A stretch of DNA of 64,000 nucleotides from Bradyrhizobium sp. 1(2017) (GCF_011602485.2 NZ_CP050022.2:7646001-7710000); one strand, 5' to 3'. Positions 8,516 to 19,096 are shown, counted from the first letter of the stretch. The notes: generated from the sequence alone by a model not told the origin. Translations and numbers: made by a program.

Positions 8516-9337
8516 ATGGCACGCGCGAGCAATCTGGTGATCGGAACGGCGACGCTGATGGCGATCGTCGTGGCGTTCGGCGGCGTGCTCGGCGTCCAGA
8601 AATGGCGCACCATTCAAAGCCGCAGCCAGTTGCGCGTGGTGTTCGAAGGCGGCTCCGCCAGCGGCTTGCGGCGTGGCGGGCCCGTCAATTTCGACGGCGT
8701 GCCTGCGGGCCAGATCCTGTCGATCAAGCTGGATAGTCCCCGCAGGATCGTGGCGCTTGTGATGCTCGACAACACCGCACCGATCCGCAAGGACACCGTC
8801 GCAGGCATCGAGTTCCAGGGGCTCACTGGCGTCGCCGCCATCTCGCTGATCGGAGGCGCTCCCTCCGCGCCGCCGGTGCCGCTGGACTTGGACGGCATCC
8901 CCATACTGACCGCCGACCTCAGCGACGCCGAGTCCATCGTGGAGACCCTGCACAGCGTCGATCGCACGATCGTGAGCAACGCCCCTGCGATCAAGGAGGG
9001 TCTGCGCACGTTCGAGACCTATACTGCCGATTTCAGGAGCAAGGGCGGCGAAATCGACGCCGTCATGGCCAAGGTCGACGGCGCATTCGCCGGCTTCGAC
9101 AAGGCGGTCACGAAGATCGAGGGCGTGATGCCGGGCTTCGTTAACGGCAAGGCCGACGAGCTGTTCGAGAGGATACAGGGACTGCACGAACTCGCCGATA
9201 CCATGAAGAAGAAATCGGCGGGGTACCTTGAGGACATCCGCCGCTCGCTGCTCGACGTCAGCGAAACCGCCAACAAGATGGCGGGAACGCCCGTGGCGCC
9301 GCGACCGCCGCGCAAGCCCACGGAACAGAAGCGCTAA
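8516..9337 (+). CDS. MCE (MlaD-like) family lipoprotein/anchored protein
   Basis: This is a 273-residue protein with an N-terminal membrane helix (about residues 6-25) and one MCE/MlaD domain at about residues 35-115 (LRVVFEGGSASGLRRGGPVN, then FDGVPAGQILSIKL and ..FQGLTGVAAISLIGG). A helical C-terminal region follows (VMAKVDGAFAGFDKAVTKIE). MCE proteins form hexameric rings that carry phospholipids between inner and outer membranes. Usually mlaE and mlaF lie beside them; neither is present here, so this copy is an orphan. ATG 8516 is preferred over an in-frame TTG 21 bases upstream. The gene ends one base before the convergent autotransporter. Confidence 0.87.
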   Translation: MARASNLVIGTATLMAIVVAFGGVLGVQKWRTIQSRSQLRVVFEGGSASGLRRGGPVNFDGVPAGQILSIKLDSPRRIVALVMLDNTAPIRKDTVAGIEFQGLTGVAAISLIGGAPSAPPVPLDLDGIPILTADLSDAESIVETLHSVDRTIVSNAPAIKEGLRTFETYTADFRSKGGEIDAVMAKVDGAFAGFDKAVTKIEGVMPGFVNGKADELFERIQGLHELADTMKKKSAGYLEDIRRSLLDVSETANKMAGTPVAPRPPRKPTEQKR

Positions 9338-9338
9338 C

Positions 9339-12300
9339 TCACCACGCATAGCGCACGAGGCCCTTGCCGGCGTAGGAGCGGGTGACGTTCGAGAACTCGC
9401 CCTCGAAGGTCGCCGAGGCGGACCAACCGTTCATCCAGTTCATCTGCACCGACGCCGTGGTCAGCGCGGAATCGCGCGCCTGCGCGGCGCCGTTCACGAC
9501 GAAGGCCGATCCCGGCAGGGTCTGAAACACCGCGCCGATGGTACGATCCGGATTGTAGTCATGCGCCCAGGCGAGACGGCCACGCAGGGTCATCAGGCCG
9601 CCGGCTGCGGCAAACGAGTTGTCCGCGCGCAGACCGAGCTCGGTGCGGGTGCTGGTCACGTCCTTGGCGGTATAGTTGAGGGCGAGGACGTTGCTGCCGG
9701 CCACTGCGAACTCTGAATAGCCCGGAAGGCTGAACATGGTGGCTTGGAGCGCCGCGTAGGGCGTGACACCGATCCATGACATCGCGTGGCGATAGCCACC
9801 CTCGAGGCGACCCGAGAACGCGTTGGTATTGAACTGGGCGCGCAGCTGGTCGAACCCGGCGGCGGTGACGATGCGATTGGTGGTGACGTCCTGCCAGCCA
9901 TAGGCAAGCGCGGCCGTGACATAGGCGGGTCCGGCGGTGTGGCGCACGAAAGCGCCGGCCTGGAACAGATCGGAGTGGCCCCAGCCGAGGCCGCTGACGC
10001 CGAAGCTGGTGGCGCCGCCGGCAAGCGCGAAACCGGCGATGGTCGACGGCGAGAAACGGTAGTCGAGACCGACGGCCGTGCCGTAGAGGCTGCTGGTGGT
10101 GCTGTTCGAGCCGAGGCCGGCATTGCCGTCGGTGGTCTGGGAGCCGCCGTAACCGGCTGCCCACACGTCCCAGCGCTGCTCGAAGGTCGCGGCCGGTGCC
10201 TTGCGGTAGATCGAGGCGAACGCGTCGCGCGCGTCCTTGCGGCGCGCGGCGTAGGCACTTGCGCTCACATCATCGGCATATGGCGTCGCACCTGACATGC
10301 CGCTCCGTCCCGAATTGTGGACATCCGTCAGCAGGCCGAGGAACAGGTTCATCGCGTTGAACGTCGTCTGCTGCGAGCCGGTCGCGGACTCACCGGAAGC
10401 CTGCGTCAAGCCGTTGGGGCCGAGGCCCGCGAATTCGGCTCGCAGGAAGCCGTTGGTATTGAAAAAATTCTGAAGCGTGGTGGCGACGTTCTTCTGGTTG
10501 ATGTTGAGCGCGTACTTCGCACCATAGTCGAGCGTAAAATTGAGATAGACAGTGCCGCTGGGATCCACGGTGGTCGTGCCGATGAGACCACCGGGCGCGG
10601 CAACGCCGGCAAAATTGTCGGTTGCGGTGCCGGAAAACTGCATGATCGTGTATTGGGGCAATATGGTGCTGCCGGCGTAGAGCGAGACGCCGACATTGCC
10701 ATTCAGGGTGACGTTGCCGAAAACGTTGGCAAAGCTCGCGGTGGTTCCGCTGCCGACCTGAACGAGGTACAGCGCCCCGGACTGCAGGGCGAGGTCGCCT
10801 TGAACCCACATGCTCGATCCCGGCCCGCCATCGCCGGGCGCGTAGATGCCGCCGTTGGCGATGACGGTATTGCCGACGATTCCCGCGCCGAACAGCGCGC
10901 CGCCCGCGTTCACGGTGGTGAGGCTCGACTGCGAGATGTTGCCGTCGACGCGCAGGATGCCGCCGTTCACGGTGGTCGTGCCGGTATAGGCGTTGGTGCC
11001 AGAGAGGATCAGCGTGCCGCTGCCGACCTTTTCGAGCGAGCCCGGACCAGCAGGACCGCAACTGCAGGGATCAAAATCGCCGATGACACCGCTGACCTCA
11101 GTCGTGCGGTTGTTGCCCCCGACGACAAGGGTGTTGCCGCCGCCGATATAGTAGAAGCCGTTGCCTTCGATCGAGCCGGCCGTGATGCGGCCGTCGCCGT
11201 TGGGACCGACGCTGACCCCGAAATTGACGATACCCGTGTCGGTCGTGATGAAGCGCGCAGTGCCGCCGGTGGAATTATCGTAGAACTCCGTCTTGCCGCC
11301 GTCCTTGGTGACGATGGTGGCATTGCCGGCCGTGGTGAACGCGCCGAAATTTGTCCGGCCGCCGGACTCGTTGATGATCGTCGCGTTGCCTGCGGTCGCC
11401 GTATCCGATCCACTCATCGTACCAAATACGGTCCCGCTGAGATCGTTGTTCACGATGGTCGCCGAGCCCGCCGACGACTGCTCGAGGAACGCGGCGCCGC
11501 CGCCGTTCTGATTGGTGATGCTGGCCGTGCCCGCATTGGTGCGGGCAAAGAAGGCGGTGAACCCTCCATCGTTGTTGATGGTCGCCCGGCCAGCCGTCGC
11601 GGTGTCGGCGCCGCCCCCGGCCAAATCACCAAAGAACAACTGGCCTCTGTTGGTGATCGCCATCGAGCTGGCGGAGGTTGCGTTGCGAAACGTTGTCAGA
11701 CCGGAGAACTCATTCAGGAACGACGTGACCCCCGACATGTCGGCATTGACGACGTTGAACAGACCCTCATTGGTGACGGCGCCAATGATGCTGGCGGTAT
11801 GGCTCGCATCACCAAGCTGAAGTGAGCCGCAGTTACAGATCAACGTGCCACCGGAATAGGTATTTGCGCCGAGCAGCGCCAGGAAACCGGGTCCGTCTAC
11901 GGTGATGCCGCCGCTGCCAGTGATGCGCGAGGCGATCGCTGCCGACGGGTCCCCGGTCCCTGTGACATCGTTGGTGACGAACGTGGTCCCCCCGGGGCCA
12001 GTCGAAGATCGCCGCCCTGGATCGTATAGATCGAACCGTCTCCGGTGAGGTCGAAGCCCACGAGACTGGTCAGTTGCACGCCACTTGGCGTAACCGTCAC
12101 CGTCCCGCCTGTTGCCGGTGTCGAAGGGCCGCCGCTGCCGAACATCGTGCCGGCCGACAACGGATCGTAAGCGGTGCTGATCGAGCCGAAGAAGTCCGTC
12201 CAATTGGTGGTGGTGGCGTCCCAGACGCCGCCACCGCCGTTGACGGCACCGTTCGGTGTGGTCTGCGATCCATTGAAGTATTGCTGGGCTCCGGCCGGGG

Positions 12301-12358
12301 TCGTGACGACAGCCGCGCCCAAGGCGAGGCTCGCTCCGAATGCCGCGCGAATGGCCAT
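9339..12358 (-). pseudogene. autotransporter outer membrane beta-barrel protein, frameshifted
   Basis: This is a type Va secretion protein of about 1006 residues if repaired. From ATG 12358 comes a signal peptide (MAIRAAFGASLALGAAVV..AGAQQYF) and the start of a beta-helix passenger. Near 11989-11994 the frame is lost in a run of six G (coding strand). One extra G joins LAPGG to TTFVTNDVTG and restores a single frame to the end. The passenger has an AYTGTTTVNGGILRV autotransporter-associated repeat and six 21-25-residue repeats. The C-terminal ~280 residues are an autotransporter beta-domain ending in LVRYAW, with the aromatic terminal residue needed for outer-membrane assembly. It could be a real pseudogene, a phase-variable tract or a sequencing error. 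The sequence from about 11,990 down to 9339 is intact. Confidence 0.85.
11210..11607 (-). repeat. tandem passenger-domain repeats in autotransporter
   Basis: Six consecutive units of 21-25 residues share the pattern TAG-x-ATI-x-N-x-x-GG-x-x-x-F, for example TATAGNATIINESGGRTNFG and TTAGNATIVTKDGGKTEFY. Each would make one rung or two of a right-handed beta-helix. The last unit is degenerate (STGGTARFITTDTG). The DNA repeats are diverged, so this is a protein-level repeat. Confidence 0.75.
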
Positions 12359-12689
12359 GGGGCTCCGGCGCGAGCCACCAGGCCCACTCGATGGCAACCA
12401 AGCCCCCACGCTCTTCCCCTTACCCCGCGGCGCCCTCAGCGGCGCCGCGCGGAACTTAGGCCATGAGGCCGGCCGGTAGAACTACGGTGCATCCAGAATC
12501 CGCCAAAGGGTCCGCATCCCGAGCCGATTCAACAGTCCATGTTGCAAGCGCGCCACGGTTTGCCGGGCGCACTTCCAATTCCGCGCATGCGCCGACGTTT
12601 CAGACCGTCGATGCATATTGACGGCCATTCACATCGATGGCCGATCATCCCCGCATCAAGCTCCGCTCAACGCGTCCTTCCGGCGAAGG
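12359..12689. other. 331-base non-coding stretch upstream of autotransporter
   Basis: No convincing gene is present. A perfect hairpin lies at 12426-12449 (CGCGGCGCC, six-base loop, GGCGCCGCG) in what would be the 5' leader of the autotransporter. It has no T tract. The rest holds the presumed autotransporter promoter and the 3' flank of amiE. No clear -35/-10 pair could be assigned. Confidence 0.6.
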
Positions 12690-13730
12690 CTAGTAGTTGG
12701 ACGCCGCCGCCTCGTTCGGGATGCCCTCGATCGGGCACTCGTCGGTGCCGGGCGTCGAGCGGGTCATGGCCTCCACCATGTCGCGGGTGCCTTCGGGATC
12801 GGCGATCCAGTTCTTGTAGAAATCATAGGGACAGGCGGCAACGCCGCGCGGATTGTCGCCGGAATTGATCATGCCGGTGTAACCGCGGTGGACCAGCTTG
12901 TAGAGATGATTCTGCGACTGGCCGTTGCGGCGCGCGTCGCGGATCAAATGTTTCGAGAGCTGCGCGTACTGGATGCCGTAATCCTCCTCGCCGCACTCGC
13001 CGAGCGTGCGGCCATCGAAGCCGATGATCGCGGAGTGGCCGAAATAGGAATAGACGCCGTCGAAGCCGGCGGCGTTGGCAACCGCCACGTAGACATTGTT
13101 GGCCCATGCCATCGCCTTGGAGATCATGACCTGCTGCTCCTTGGCCGGATACATGTAGCCCTGGCAACGTACGATCAGCTCCGCGCCCTTCATGGCGCAG
13201 TCGCGCCAGATCTCCGGATAGTTGCCGTCGTCGCAGATGATCAGGCTGACCTTCAGGCCCTTCGGCCCGTCCGAGACATAGGTGCAATTGCCGGGATACC
13301 AGCCTTCGATCGGCACCCACGGCATGATCTTGCGATATTTCTGCACGATCTCGCCCTTGTCGTTCATCAGGATCAAGGTGTTGTAGGGCGCCTTGTGCGG
13401 ATGCTCCTCGTGGCGCTCGCCGGTGAGCGAGAACACGCCCCACACTTTCGCCTTGCGGCAGGCTTCGGCGAAGATCGCGGTCTCCTCACCGGGCACGACC
13501 GAGGCCGTCTCGTACATCTCCTTGGAATCGTACATGATCCCCTGCGTGGAATACTCGGGGAAGATCACGAGGTCCATGCCGGGCAGGCCAAGCTTCATGC
13601 CGACGATCATGTCGGCGATCTTGCGGGCGTTGCCGAGCACTTCGGCCTTGGTGTGCAGGCGGGGCATCTTGTAGTTCACCACGGCAACGCCGACGGTGTC
13701 GTTGCTGCTGGAGATATCACCGTGAAGCAT
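12690..13730 (-). CDS. amiE: aliphatic amidase
   Basis: This nitrilase-superfamily enzyme hydrolyses short aliphatic amides such as acetamide and propionamide to acid and ammonia. It is 346 residues, the same length as Pseudomonas aeruginosa AmiE. The catalytic residues fall at the same positions: Glu59 (FPEYS), Lys134 (KYRKIMPW), Cys166 ([11 protein letters not shown]), with Glu142 in PIEGWYPG. It sits at the downstream end of a same-strand block with a zinc-ribbon protein, formamidase and the urt transporter, which implies use of imported amides as nitrogen source. A palindromic repeat in the gap to the zinc-ribbon gene may separate the transcripts or stabilise them. Confidence 0.97.
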   Translation of the reverse strand: MLHGDISSSNDTVGVAVVNYKMPRLHTKAEVLGNARKIADMIVGMKLGLPGMDLVIFPEYSTQGIMYDSKEMYETASVVPGEETAIFAEACRKAKVWGVFSLTGERHEEHPHKAPYNTLILMNDKGEIVQKYRKIMPWVPIEGWYPGNCTYVSDGPKGLKVSLIICDDGNYPEIWRDCAMKGAELIVRCQGYMYPAKEQQVMISKAMAWANNVYVAVANAAGFDGVYSYFGHSAIIGFDGRTLGECGEEDYGIQYAQLSKHLIRDARRNGQSQNHLYKLVHRGYTGMINSGDNPRGVAACPYDFYKNWIADPEGTRDMVEAMTRSTPGTDECPIEGIPNEAAASNY

Positions 13731-13781
13731 TGTTGAGCGCTCCTGTCTTTTATTGGTTTGAGGTCATCGCGTGCGTACTTG

Positions 13782-13829
13782 CGCATGATCCCATCGGAAA
13801 ACCGCTGCGCACTCTTTCAGGATCATGCG
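13782..13829. repeat. rhizobial palindromic repeat (CGCATGATCC ends)
   Basis: Perfect 10-base terminal arms CGCATGATCC and GGATCATGCG enclose GGAAAACCGCTGCGCACTCTT-like sequence. This matches the widespread Rhizobiales palindrome whose consensus has GCATGATC ends and a GGAAAACCG centre. It fills the gap between the zinc-ribbon gene stop and amiE. Confidence 0.85.
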
Positions 13830-14207
13830 TCAGTGGCTAATCATCCAGGGGCGCGCGGTCGGAAAACCCTTGGCGCCGCCCCTGGTCTTGGTCACCAGCC
13901 GCGCGGGCTTCTTCCTGTCCGACGAACCCTTGTCCTTCACGGTCTTGCCCGACGAGCAGCAGCCGCAACCGGGGCCGTGCGAGGCCTTGTATTGCGCCAG
14001 CGTCCGCGGCGCGTGCGCGCTGCGCTCGTTGACGGCGTGCGCCTTGCGCTTGTCCGCCGGCATGCAGAAGAAATTCGGTGCGGTCAGGATGACGCGCGGC
14101 GCCATCGTCTCGCAATGCGGACAGCTTTGCGGATCGTCGCATTCCGCCATCGGGCGGAGGTCCTTGAACGGACCGCAATCATCACAGAGATATTCGTAGA
14201 CCGGCAT
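13830..14207 (-). CDS. FmdB-type zinc-ribbon protein
   Basis: This is a 125-residue protein. Its N-terminal ~45 residues form an FmdB/CxxC zinc ribbon: MPVYEYLCDDCGPF with the first CxxC and QSCPHCE with the second. The remainder is basic and low complexity, with a CGCC motif (GPGCGCCSSGK). Proteins of this family are linked to formamidase/acetamidase genes; FmdB of Methylophilus methylotrophus was proposed as a regulator of the amide genes. It lies between fmdA and amiE on the same strand. The function is inferred from context only: regulator, or metallochaperone-like. Confidence 0.85.
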   Translation of the reverse strand: MPVYEYLCDDCGPFKDLRPMAECDDPQSCPHCETMAPRVILTAPNFFCMPADKRKAHAVNERSAHAPRTLAQYKASHGPGCGCCSSGKTVKDKGSSDRKKPARLVTKTRGGAKGFPTARPWMISH

Positions 14208-14250
14208 TGTTGATCCCTACGCCTTTGGTGATCGCGTGTACGAAGACAGC

Positions 14251-14278
14251 CCCTCTCCCCGAAGGAACGGGGAGAGGG
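14251..14278. repeat. hairpin repeat CCCTCTCCCCG / CGGGGAGAGGG
   Basis: Perfect 11-base arms surround a six-base loop, ten bases downstream of the fmdA stop codon. There is no T tract. The motif is a common Bradyrhizobium intergenic palindrome and may act as a processing or termination signal between fmdA and the zinc-ribbon gene. Confidence 0.75.
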
Positions 14279-14287
14279 AGCGCGGCG

Positions 14288-15517
14288 TCATTTGTCCGGC
14301 GAGATCGGCATCTGGACATCGCCGGTGATGTGCTTGATGGGCCCAGCCGCCGACGGCATCACGTCGAAGTCGAAGATCTCGGTCGGCAGCCACAGCGTGG
14401 CGCAGGCGTTGGGCACGTCGACCACGCCGGAGATGTGGCCCTGGCACGGCGCGGTGCCGAGGATCGAATAGGCCTGCGCACCGGAGTAGCCGAATTTCTT
14501 GAGATACTCGATCGCGTTGAGGCAGGCCTGGCGATAGGCGATGTGGACGTCGAGATAATGCTGCTTGCCGGCCTCGTCGACGGAGATGCCCTCGAAGATC
14601 AGATAATCCTTGTAGTTCGGCGTGATCGGCGACGGCTTGAAGATCGGGTTCTTGATGCCGTATTTCGCCATGCCGTCCTTGATCACCTCGACCTTCAGAT
14701 GCAGCCAGCCCGCCATCTCGATGGCGCCGCAGAAGGTGATCTCGCCGTCACCCTGGCTGAAGTGAAGATCGCCCATCGAGAGACCGGCCCCGGGCACGTA
14801 GACCGGGAAGTAGATCTTCGAGCCGCGCGAGAGATCCTTGATGTCGCAATTGCCGCCGTGCTCGCGCGGCGGCACGGTGCGCGCGCCCTCCGCTCCGATC
14901 TTGGCCTTGACGTCGCCCTTGGCGCGGCCGCCATGGGCGGTCGGCGCGAAAGGCGGATTGGCAAGTCCAGGCACGCGCGTCGGATTGGTCGAGATCAGCT
15001 CCGCCTCGCGCTTGTTCCAGGTGTCCAGCATTTTCGGATCGGGCAGGCAGCCGATCAGGCCGGGATGGATCAGGCCGGCAAAGTTCACCCCGGGTACGTG
15101 GCGCGACGAGGTGTAGAGACCCTTGATGTCCCAGATCGATTTCTGCGCCAGCGGGAAATGGTCCGTGAGGAAGCCGCCGCCGTTCTGCTTGGAGAAGAAG
15201 CCGTTGAAGCCCCACAGGCTTTCCTTGAGCGGACCGACGTCGAGCAGATCGACGACGAGGAGATCGCCCGGCTCGGCGCCCTTGACGCCGATCGGACCGG
15301 ACAGGAAGTGCACGATCGACAGGTCGATGTCGCGCACGTCATCCGCGGAATCGTTGTTCTTGATGAAGCCGCCGGTCCAGTCATAGGTCTCGATGATGAA
15401 ATCGTCACCGGGATTGACCCAAGCCACGATCGGGATATCGGGGTGCCAGCGGTTATGCACCATGTCATTTTCATAGGCCGACTTGGTGAGATCGACCTTG
15501 ATCAGTGTCTCTGGCAT
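14288..15517 (-). CDS. fmdA: formamidase (acetamidase/formamidase family)
   Basis: This 409-residue enzyme hydrolyses formamide to formate and ammonia. Length and sequence match the FmdA_AmdA family: MPETLIKVDLTKSAYEND start, HNRWHPDIP, WTGGFIKNNDSADDVRDIDL, DLLDVGPLKESLWGFNGFF, then LHFSQGDGEITFCGAIEMAG and DVPNACATLWLP near the end. It uses ATG 15517 with GGGGAGCC upstream. It is 27 bases downstream of urtE, so it is probably the first catabolic gene of an import-then-hydrolyse operon. The adjacent ABC transporter resembles the Methylophilus FmdDEF short-chain amide/urea importer, which is genetically linked to fmdA there too. Confidence 0.96.
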   Translation of the reverse strand: MPETLIKVDLTKSAYENDMVHNRWHPDIPIVAWVNPGDDFIIETYDWTGGFIKNNDSADDVRDIDLSIVHFLSGPIGVKGAEPGDLLVVDLLDVGPLKESLWGFNGFFSKQNGGGFLTDHFPLAQKSIWDIKGLYTSSRHVPGVNFAGLIHPGLIGCLPDPKMLDTWNKREAELISTNPTRVPGLANPPFAPTAHGGRAKGDVKAKIGAEGARTVPPREHGGNCDIKDLSRGSKIYFPVYVPGAGLSMGDLHFSQGDGEITFCGAIEMAGWLHLKVEVIKDGMAKYGIKNPIFKPSPITPNYKDYLIFEGISVDEAGKQHYLDVHIAYRQACLNAIEYLKKFGYSGAQAYSILGTAPCQGHISGVVDVPNACATLWLPTEIFDFDVMPSAAGPIKHITGDVQMPISPDK

Positions 15518-15544
15518 CGAGAGGCTCCCCTTTACTACGGTTGG

Positions 15545-16234
15545 TTAGACGGACAGATATTTCGAGACCTGCGCGGCATCGACTGCATCGCGCGGATCGT
15601 CCCGCACGATCTCGCCGTTCTCGATCACAAGCACGCGGTCGGCGATGTCGAGCGCGAAGCTCAGGACCTGCTCGGACACGACGATCGAAAGCCCCTTCTC
15701 GTCGCGGATACGCTTCAAGGTGCGCGCCATCTCCTTGATGATCGACGGCTGGATTCCTTCGGTCGGCTCGTCCAGCAGCAGGACTTTCGGTTTGGTGACG
15801 AGCGCGCGGGCGATGGCAAGCTGCTGCTGCTGGCCACCGGAGAGATTGCCGCCGCGGCGGCCCTTCATCTCCAGCAGCACCGGGAATAATTCGTAGATAT
15901 CTTCAGGCACCTCGGATCCGCCGGAGACGACGAGGCCAGTCTCGATGTTCTCCTTCACCGTCATGGTCGAGAAAATCATGCGGCCCTGCGGCACATAAGC
16001 GAGGCCCTTGGCGACGCGCTCGTAGCTCTTGAGGCCACCGAGCTCGGCGCCGTCCATGTTCACCGAGCCGCTTTTCGCCGGCAGGATCCCCATCAGCGAC
16101 TTCATCAGCGTGGTCTTGCCCATGCCATTGCGGCCCATGATCGCCACGATCTCGTTGGGCGCGACCTTGACGTTGAGCCCGTGCAGCACCTCGCTCTGGC
16201 CGTAGGCGACGTGAAGGTCTGAAATTGCCAGCAT
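15545..16234 (-). CDS. urtE: urea/amide ABC transporter ATP-binding protein UrtE
   Basis: This is a 229-residue ABC ATPase of the LivF type. The Walker A is GRNGMGKTT, the signature LSGGQQQQLAIARAL, the Walker B VLLLDEPTEGIQ, and an SEQVLSFALDIADRVLVIENG switch/H-loop region follows. The N-terminus MLAISDLHVAYGQSEVLHG is typical of UrtE. It forms the cytoplasmic ATPase heterodimer with UrtD, whose gene is 11 bases upstream on the same strand. Start ATG 16234. Confidence 0.95.
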   Translation of the reverse strand: MLAISDLHVAYGQSEVLHGLNVKVAPNEIVAIMGRNGMGKTTLMKSLMGILPAKSGSVNMDGAELGGLKSYERVAKGLAYVPQGRMIFSTMTVKENIETGLVVSGGSEVPEDIYELFPVLLEMKGRRGGNLSGGQQQQLAIARALVTKPKVLLLDEPTEGIQPSIIKEMARTLKRIRDEKGLSIVVSEQVLSFALDIADRVLVIENGEIVRDDPRDAVDAAQVSKYLSV

Positions 16235-16245
16235 CGGCGTGCTCC

Positions 16246-17001
<756 letters not shown>

Positions 17002-17012
17002 GATCTATCTCC

Positions 17013-18152
17013 TCACTCTGCCGGCGCGCCGTCGGCGACCGAGCTGTCGCTCCAGTCCGACTTCGGCTTGCGCGAGGCGAACAGCCGGTCGATGCGCGGC
17101 TGCACGTAGTCAGCCCAGAGCCCGGACAGGCCATTCGGGAAGGCGAGCACGACCGCGATGAACAGCGCACCGAGACCGAACAGCCAGAGTTGCGGGAAGG
17201 ATTCCGACAGGCTGGTCTTGGCGAAATTCACCAGGATGGCGCCCCAGATTGCGCCGAAGATCGACATCCGTCCGCCGACCGCGGTGTAGATCACCATCTC
17301 GATCGACGGCACGATGCCGACAAAGGACGGCGACATGAAACCGACATTGAGCGCGAACATGGCACCGCCGATCGCGGCGAAGACCGCGGCCATGCAGAAG
17401 GCGAAGATCTTGAAATTGGCGACGCTGTAGCCGGAGAAGCGGACGCGATCCTCCTGCTCGCGCATCGCCACCAGGATGCGGCCGAGCTTGGTCAGGCGGA
17501 TGAATTGCGCGATGCCGATGCAGGCGAACAGCAGCACCACCTCGACGAAGTACAAGATGACCTTGGCGTGGTCGGGCCGGATGTCCCAGCCCTTGAGCGT
17601 GCGCAGGTCGGTCATGCCGTTGATGCCGCCGGTATAGCCCTGTTGACCGACGATCAGGATGGTGAGGATGGCGGCGACGGCCTGGGTGATGATGGCGAAA
17701 TAGGTGCCGCCGACGCGGCGCTTGAACATCGCGGTGCCGATGATCAGGGCGAACAGGCCGGGGACCAGGATGATGGCGAGGATCGTGAAGGTGAGACTGT
17801 GAAACGGCTGCCAGAACAGCGGCAGCGACGTGATCTGATTCCAGTCCATGAAATCAGGAATTCCTGGCGTCGACTGGATCTTCGTGTTCTCGACGCTCGA
17901 TGCCTCGAGCTTGAGGAACATCGCCATGCAATAGCCGCCGAGGCCGAAGAAGACGCCCTGGCCGAGGCTCAAGATGCCGCCATAGCCCCAGCACAGCACG
18001 AGGCCGAGCGCGACAAAGGCGTAGGTCAGATATTTCGCGACCAGATTGAGCCGGAACACATCCAGCGACAACGGCAGGATCACGAACAGCACGGCGGCCA
18101 GAACGATGAAACCCATGAGCTCGGATCGATTGAAGAAGCGTGAGTTGATCAT
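17013..18152 (-). CDS. urtC: urea/amide ABC transporter permease UrtC
   Basis: This is a 379-residue inner-membrane permease of the LivM type. The core motif GYGGILSLGQGVFFGLGGYC is present, as is GGTYFAIITQAVAAILT; about ten hydrophobic segments are visible. The EAA-like region RLTKLGRILVAMREQEDRVRFSGY contacts the ATPases. ATG 18152 (MINSRFFNRSELMG) was chosen because the frame upstream only shadows urtB. It pairs with UrtB to form the channel. Confidence 0.94.
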   Translation of the reverse strand: MINSRFFNRSELMGFIVLAAVLFVILPLSLDVFRLNLVAKYLTYAFVALGLVLCWGYGGILSLGQGVFFGLGGYCMAMFLKLEASSVENTKIQSTPGIPDFMDWNQITSLPLFWQPFHSLTFTILAIILVPGLFALIIGTAMFKRRVGGTYFAIITQAVAAILTILIVGQQGYTGGINGMTDLRTLKGWDIRPDHAKVILYFVEVVLLFACIGIAQFIRLTKLGRILVAMREQEDRVRFSGYSVANFKIFAFCMAAVFAAIGGAMFALNVGFMSPSFVGIVPSIEMVIYTAVGGRMSIFGAIWGAILVNFAKTSLSESFPQLWLFGLGALFIAVVLAFPNGLSGLWADYVQPRIDRLFASRKPKSDWSDSSVADGAPAE

Positions 18153-18169
18153 GACTTGCCTGCTTCTCG

Positions 18170-19096
18170 TTATTTGCGGACCTTGAGGGCGAAGAGACCC
18201 TGCGGACGCAGCATCAGGATGCCGACGACGGCGAGCAGCGTGAGCACCTTGGCCATCGAGCCGGACATGAAGAATTCGAGCGTCGATTGCGTCTGCGAGA
18301 TCGAGAACGCCGAGGCGATGGTGCCGAGCAGACTGGCGGCCCCGCCGAACACGACGACGAGGAAGGTGTCCACGATGTAGAGCTGGCCCGATGTCGGCCC
18401 GGTCGAGCCGATCATCGTGAAGGCGCTGCCGGCGACACCCGCGATGCCGCAGCCGAGCCCGAACGTGTAGCGATCGACCTTCTCGGTGTTGATGCCGACG
18501 GCGCCCGCCATGATGCGGTTCTGCACGACGGCGCGGACCTGGCGGCCCCAGCGCGACATATAGAGAACATAGGCAACAGAGATGGTGATCAGCACGGTGA
18601 GGCACATCACGAAGACGCCGTTGATCGGCACCTCGATACTGTCCGTGACGTGCAACGAGCCCAGCATCCATTGCGGCAGCTCGACGCCGACCTCGCGTGC
18701 GCCGAACACGGAGCGATAGGCCTGCTGCAGCATCAGACTGAGGCCCCAGGTGGCGAGCAGCGTATCGAGCGGTCGCTTGTAGAGGTGCCGTATCAGCACC
18801 CATTCCACCAGCATGCCCAGCGCACCGGACGCGACAAAGGCCAGGATCATCGCCAGAAAGAAGTAGCCGCCGAACAGGCTCGGCAGGTAGGCCTGGAAGA
18901 GATTGGAGGTCATCCAGGTGACGTAGGCCCCGAGGATCATGAACTCACCATGGGCCATGTTGATGACGCCCATCTGGCCGAAGATGATCGCGAGCCCCAG
19001 TGCCATCAGGACGTAGACCGAGAACAGGATCAGTCCCGCAAAGCCCTGCATGACGAAGATGGAGCCAAGGTCACCAAGCGAGTAGTCGCCGAACAT
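18170..19096 (-). CDS. urtB: urea/amide ABC transporter permease UrtB
   Basis: This is a 308-residue permease of the LivH type with GQMGVINMAHGEFMILGAYVT, the family hallmark. The EAA-like loop is RAVVQNRIMAGAVGINTEKVDRYTF, and YIVDTFLVVVFGGAASLLGT lies near the C-terminus. ATG 19096 (MFGDYSLGDLGS) has an ideal GGAGG ribosome-binding site six bases upstream; the upstream in-frame extension is basic and low complexity and was rejected. The 133-base gap to urtA is longer than the other gaps in the operon and may hold a processing site. Confidence 0.94.
   Translation of the reverse strand: MFGDYSLGDLGSIFVMQGFAGLILFSVYVLMALGLAIIFGQMGVINMAHGEFMILGAYVTWMTSNLFQAYLPSLFGGYFFLAMILAFVASGALGMLVEWVLIRHLYKRPLDTLLATWGLSLMLQQAYRSVFGAREVGVELPQWMLGSLHVTDSIEVPINGVFVMCLTVLITISVAYVLYMSRWGRQVRAVVQNRIMAGAVGINTEKVDRYTFGLGCGIAGVAGSAFTMIGSTGPTSGQLYIVDTFLVVVFGGAASLLGTIASAFSISQTQSTLEFFMSGSMAKVLTLLAVVGILMLRPQGLFALKVRK

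Noticed and set aside
10317..11825. A 502-codon plus-strand open frame opposite the autotransporter
   Set aside because: The minus strand carries beta-helix repeats and a beta-barrel ending in Trp; the plus-strand translation is featureless.
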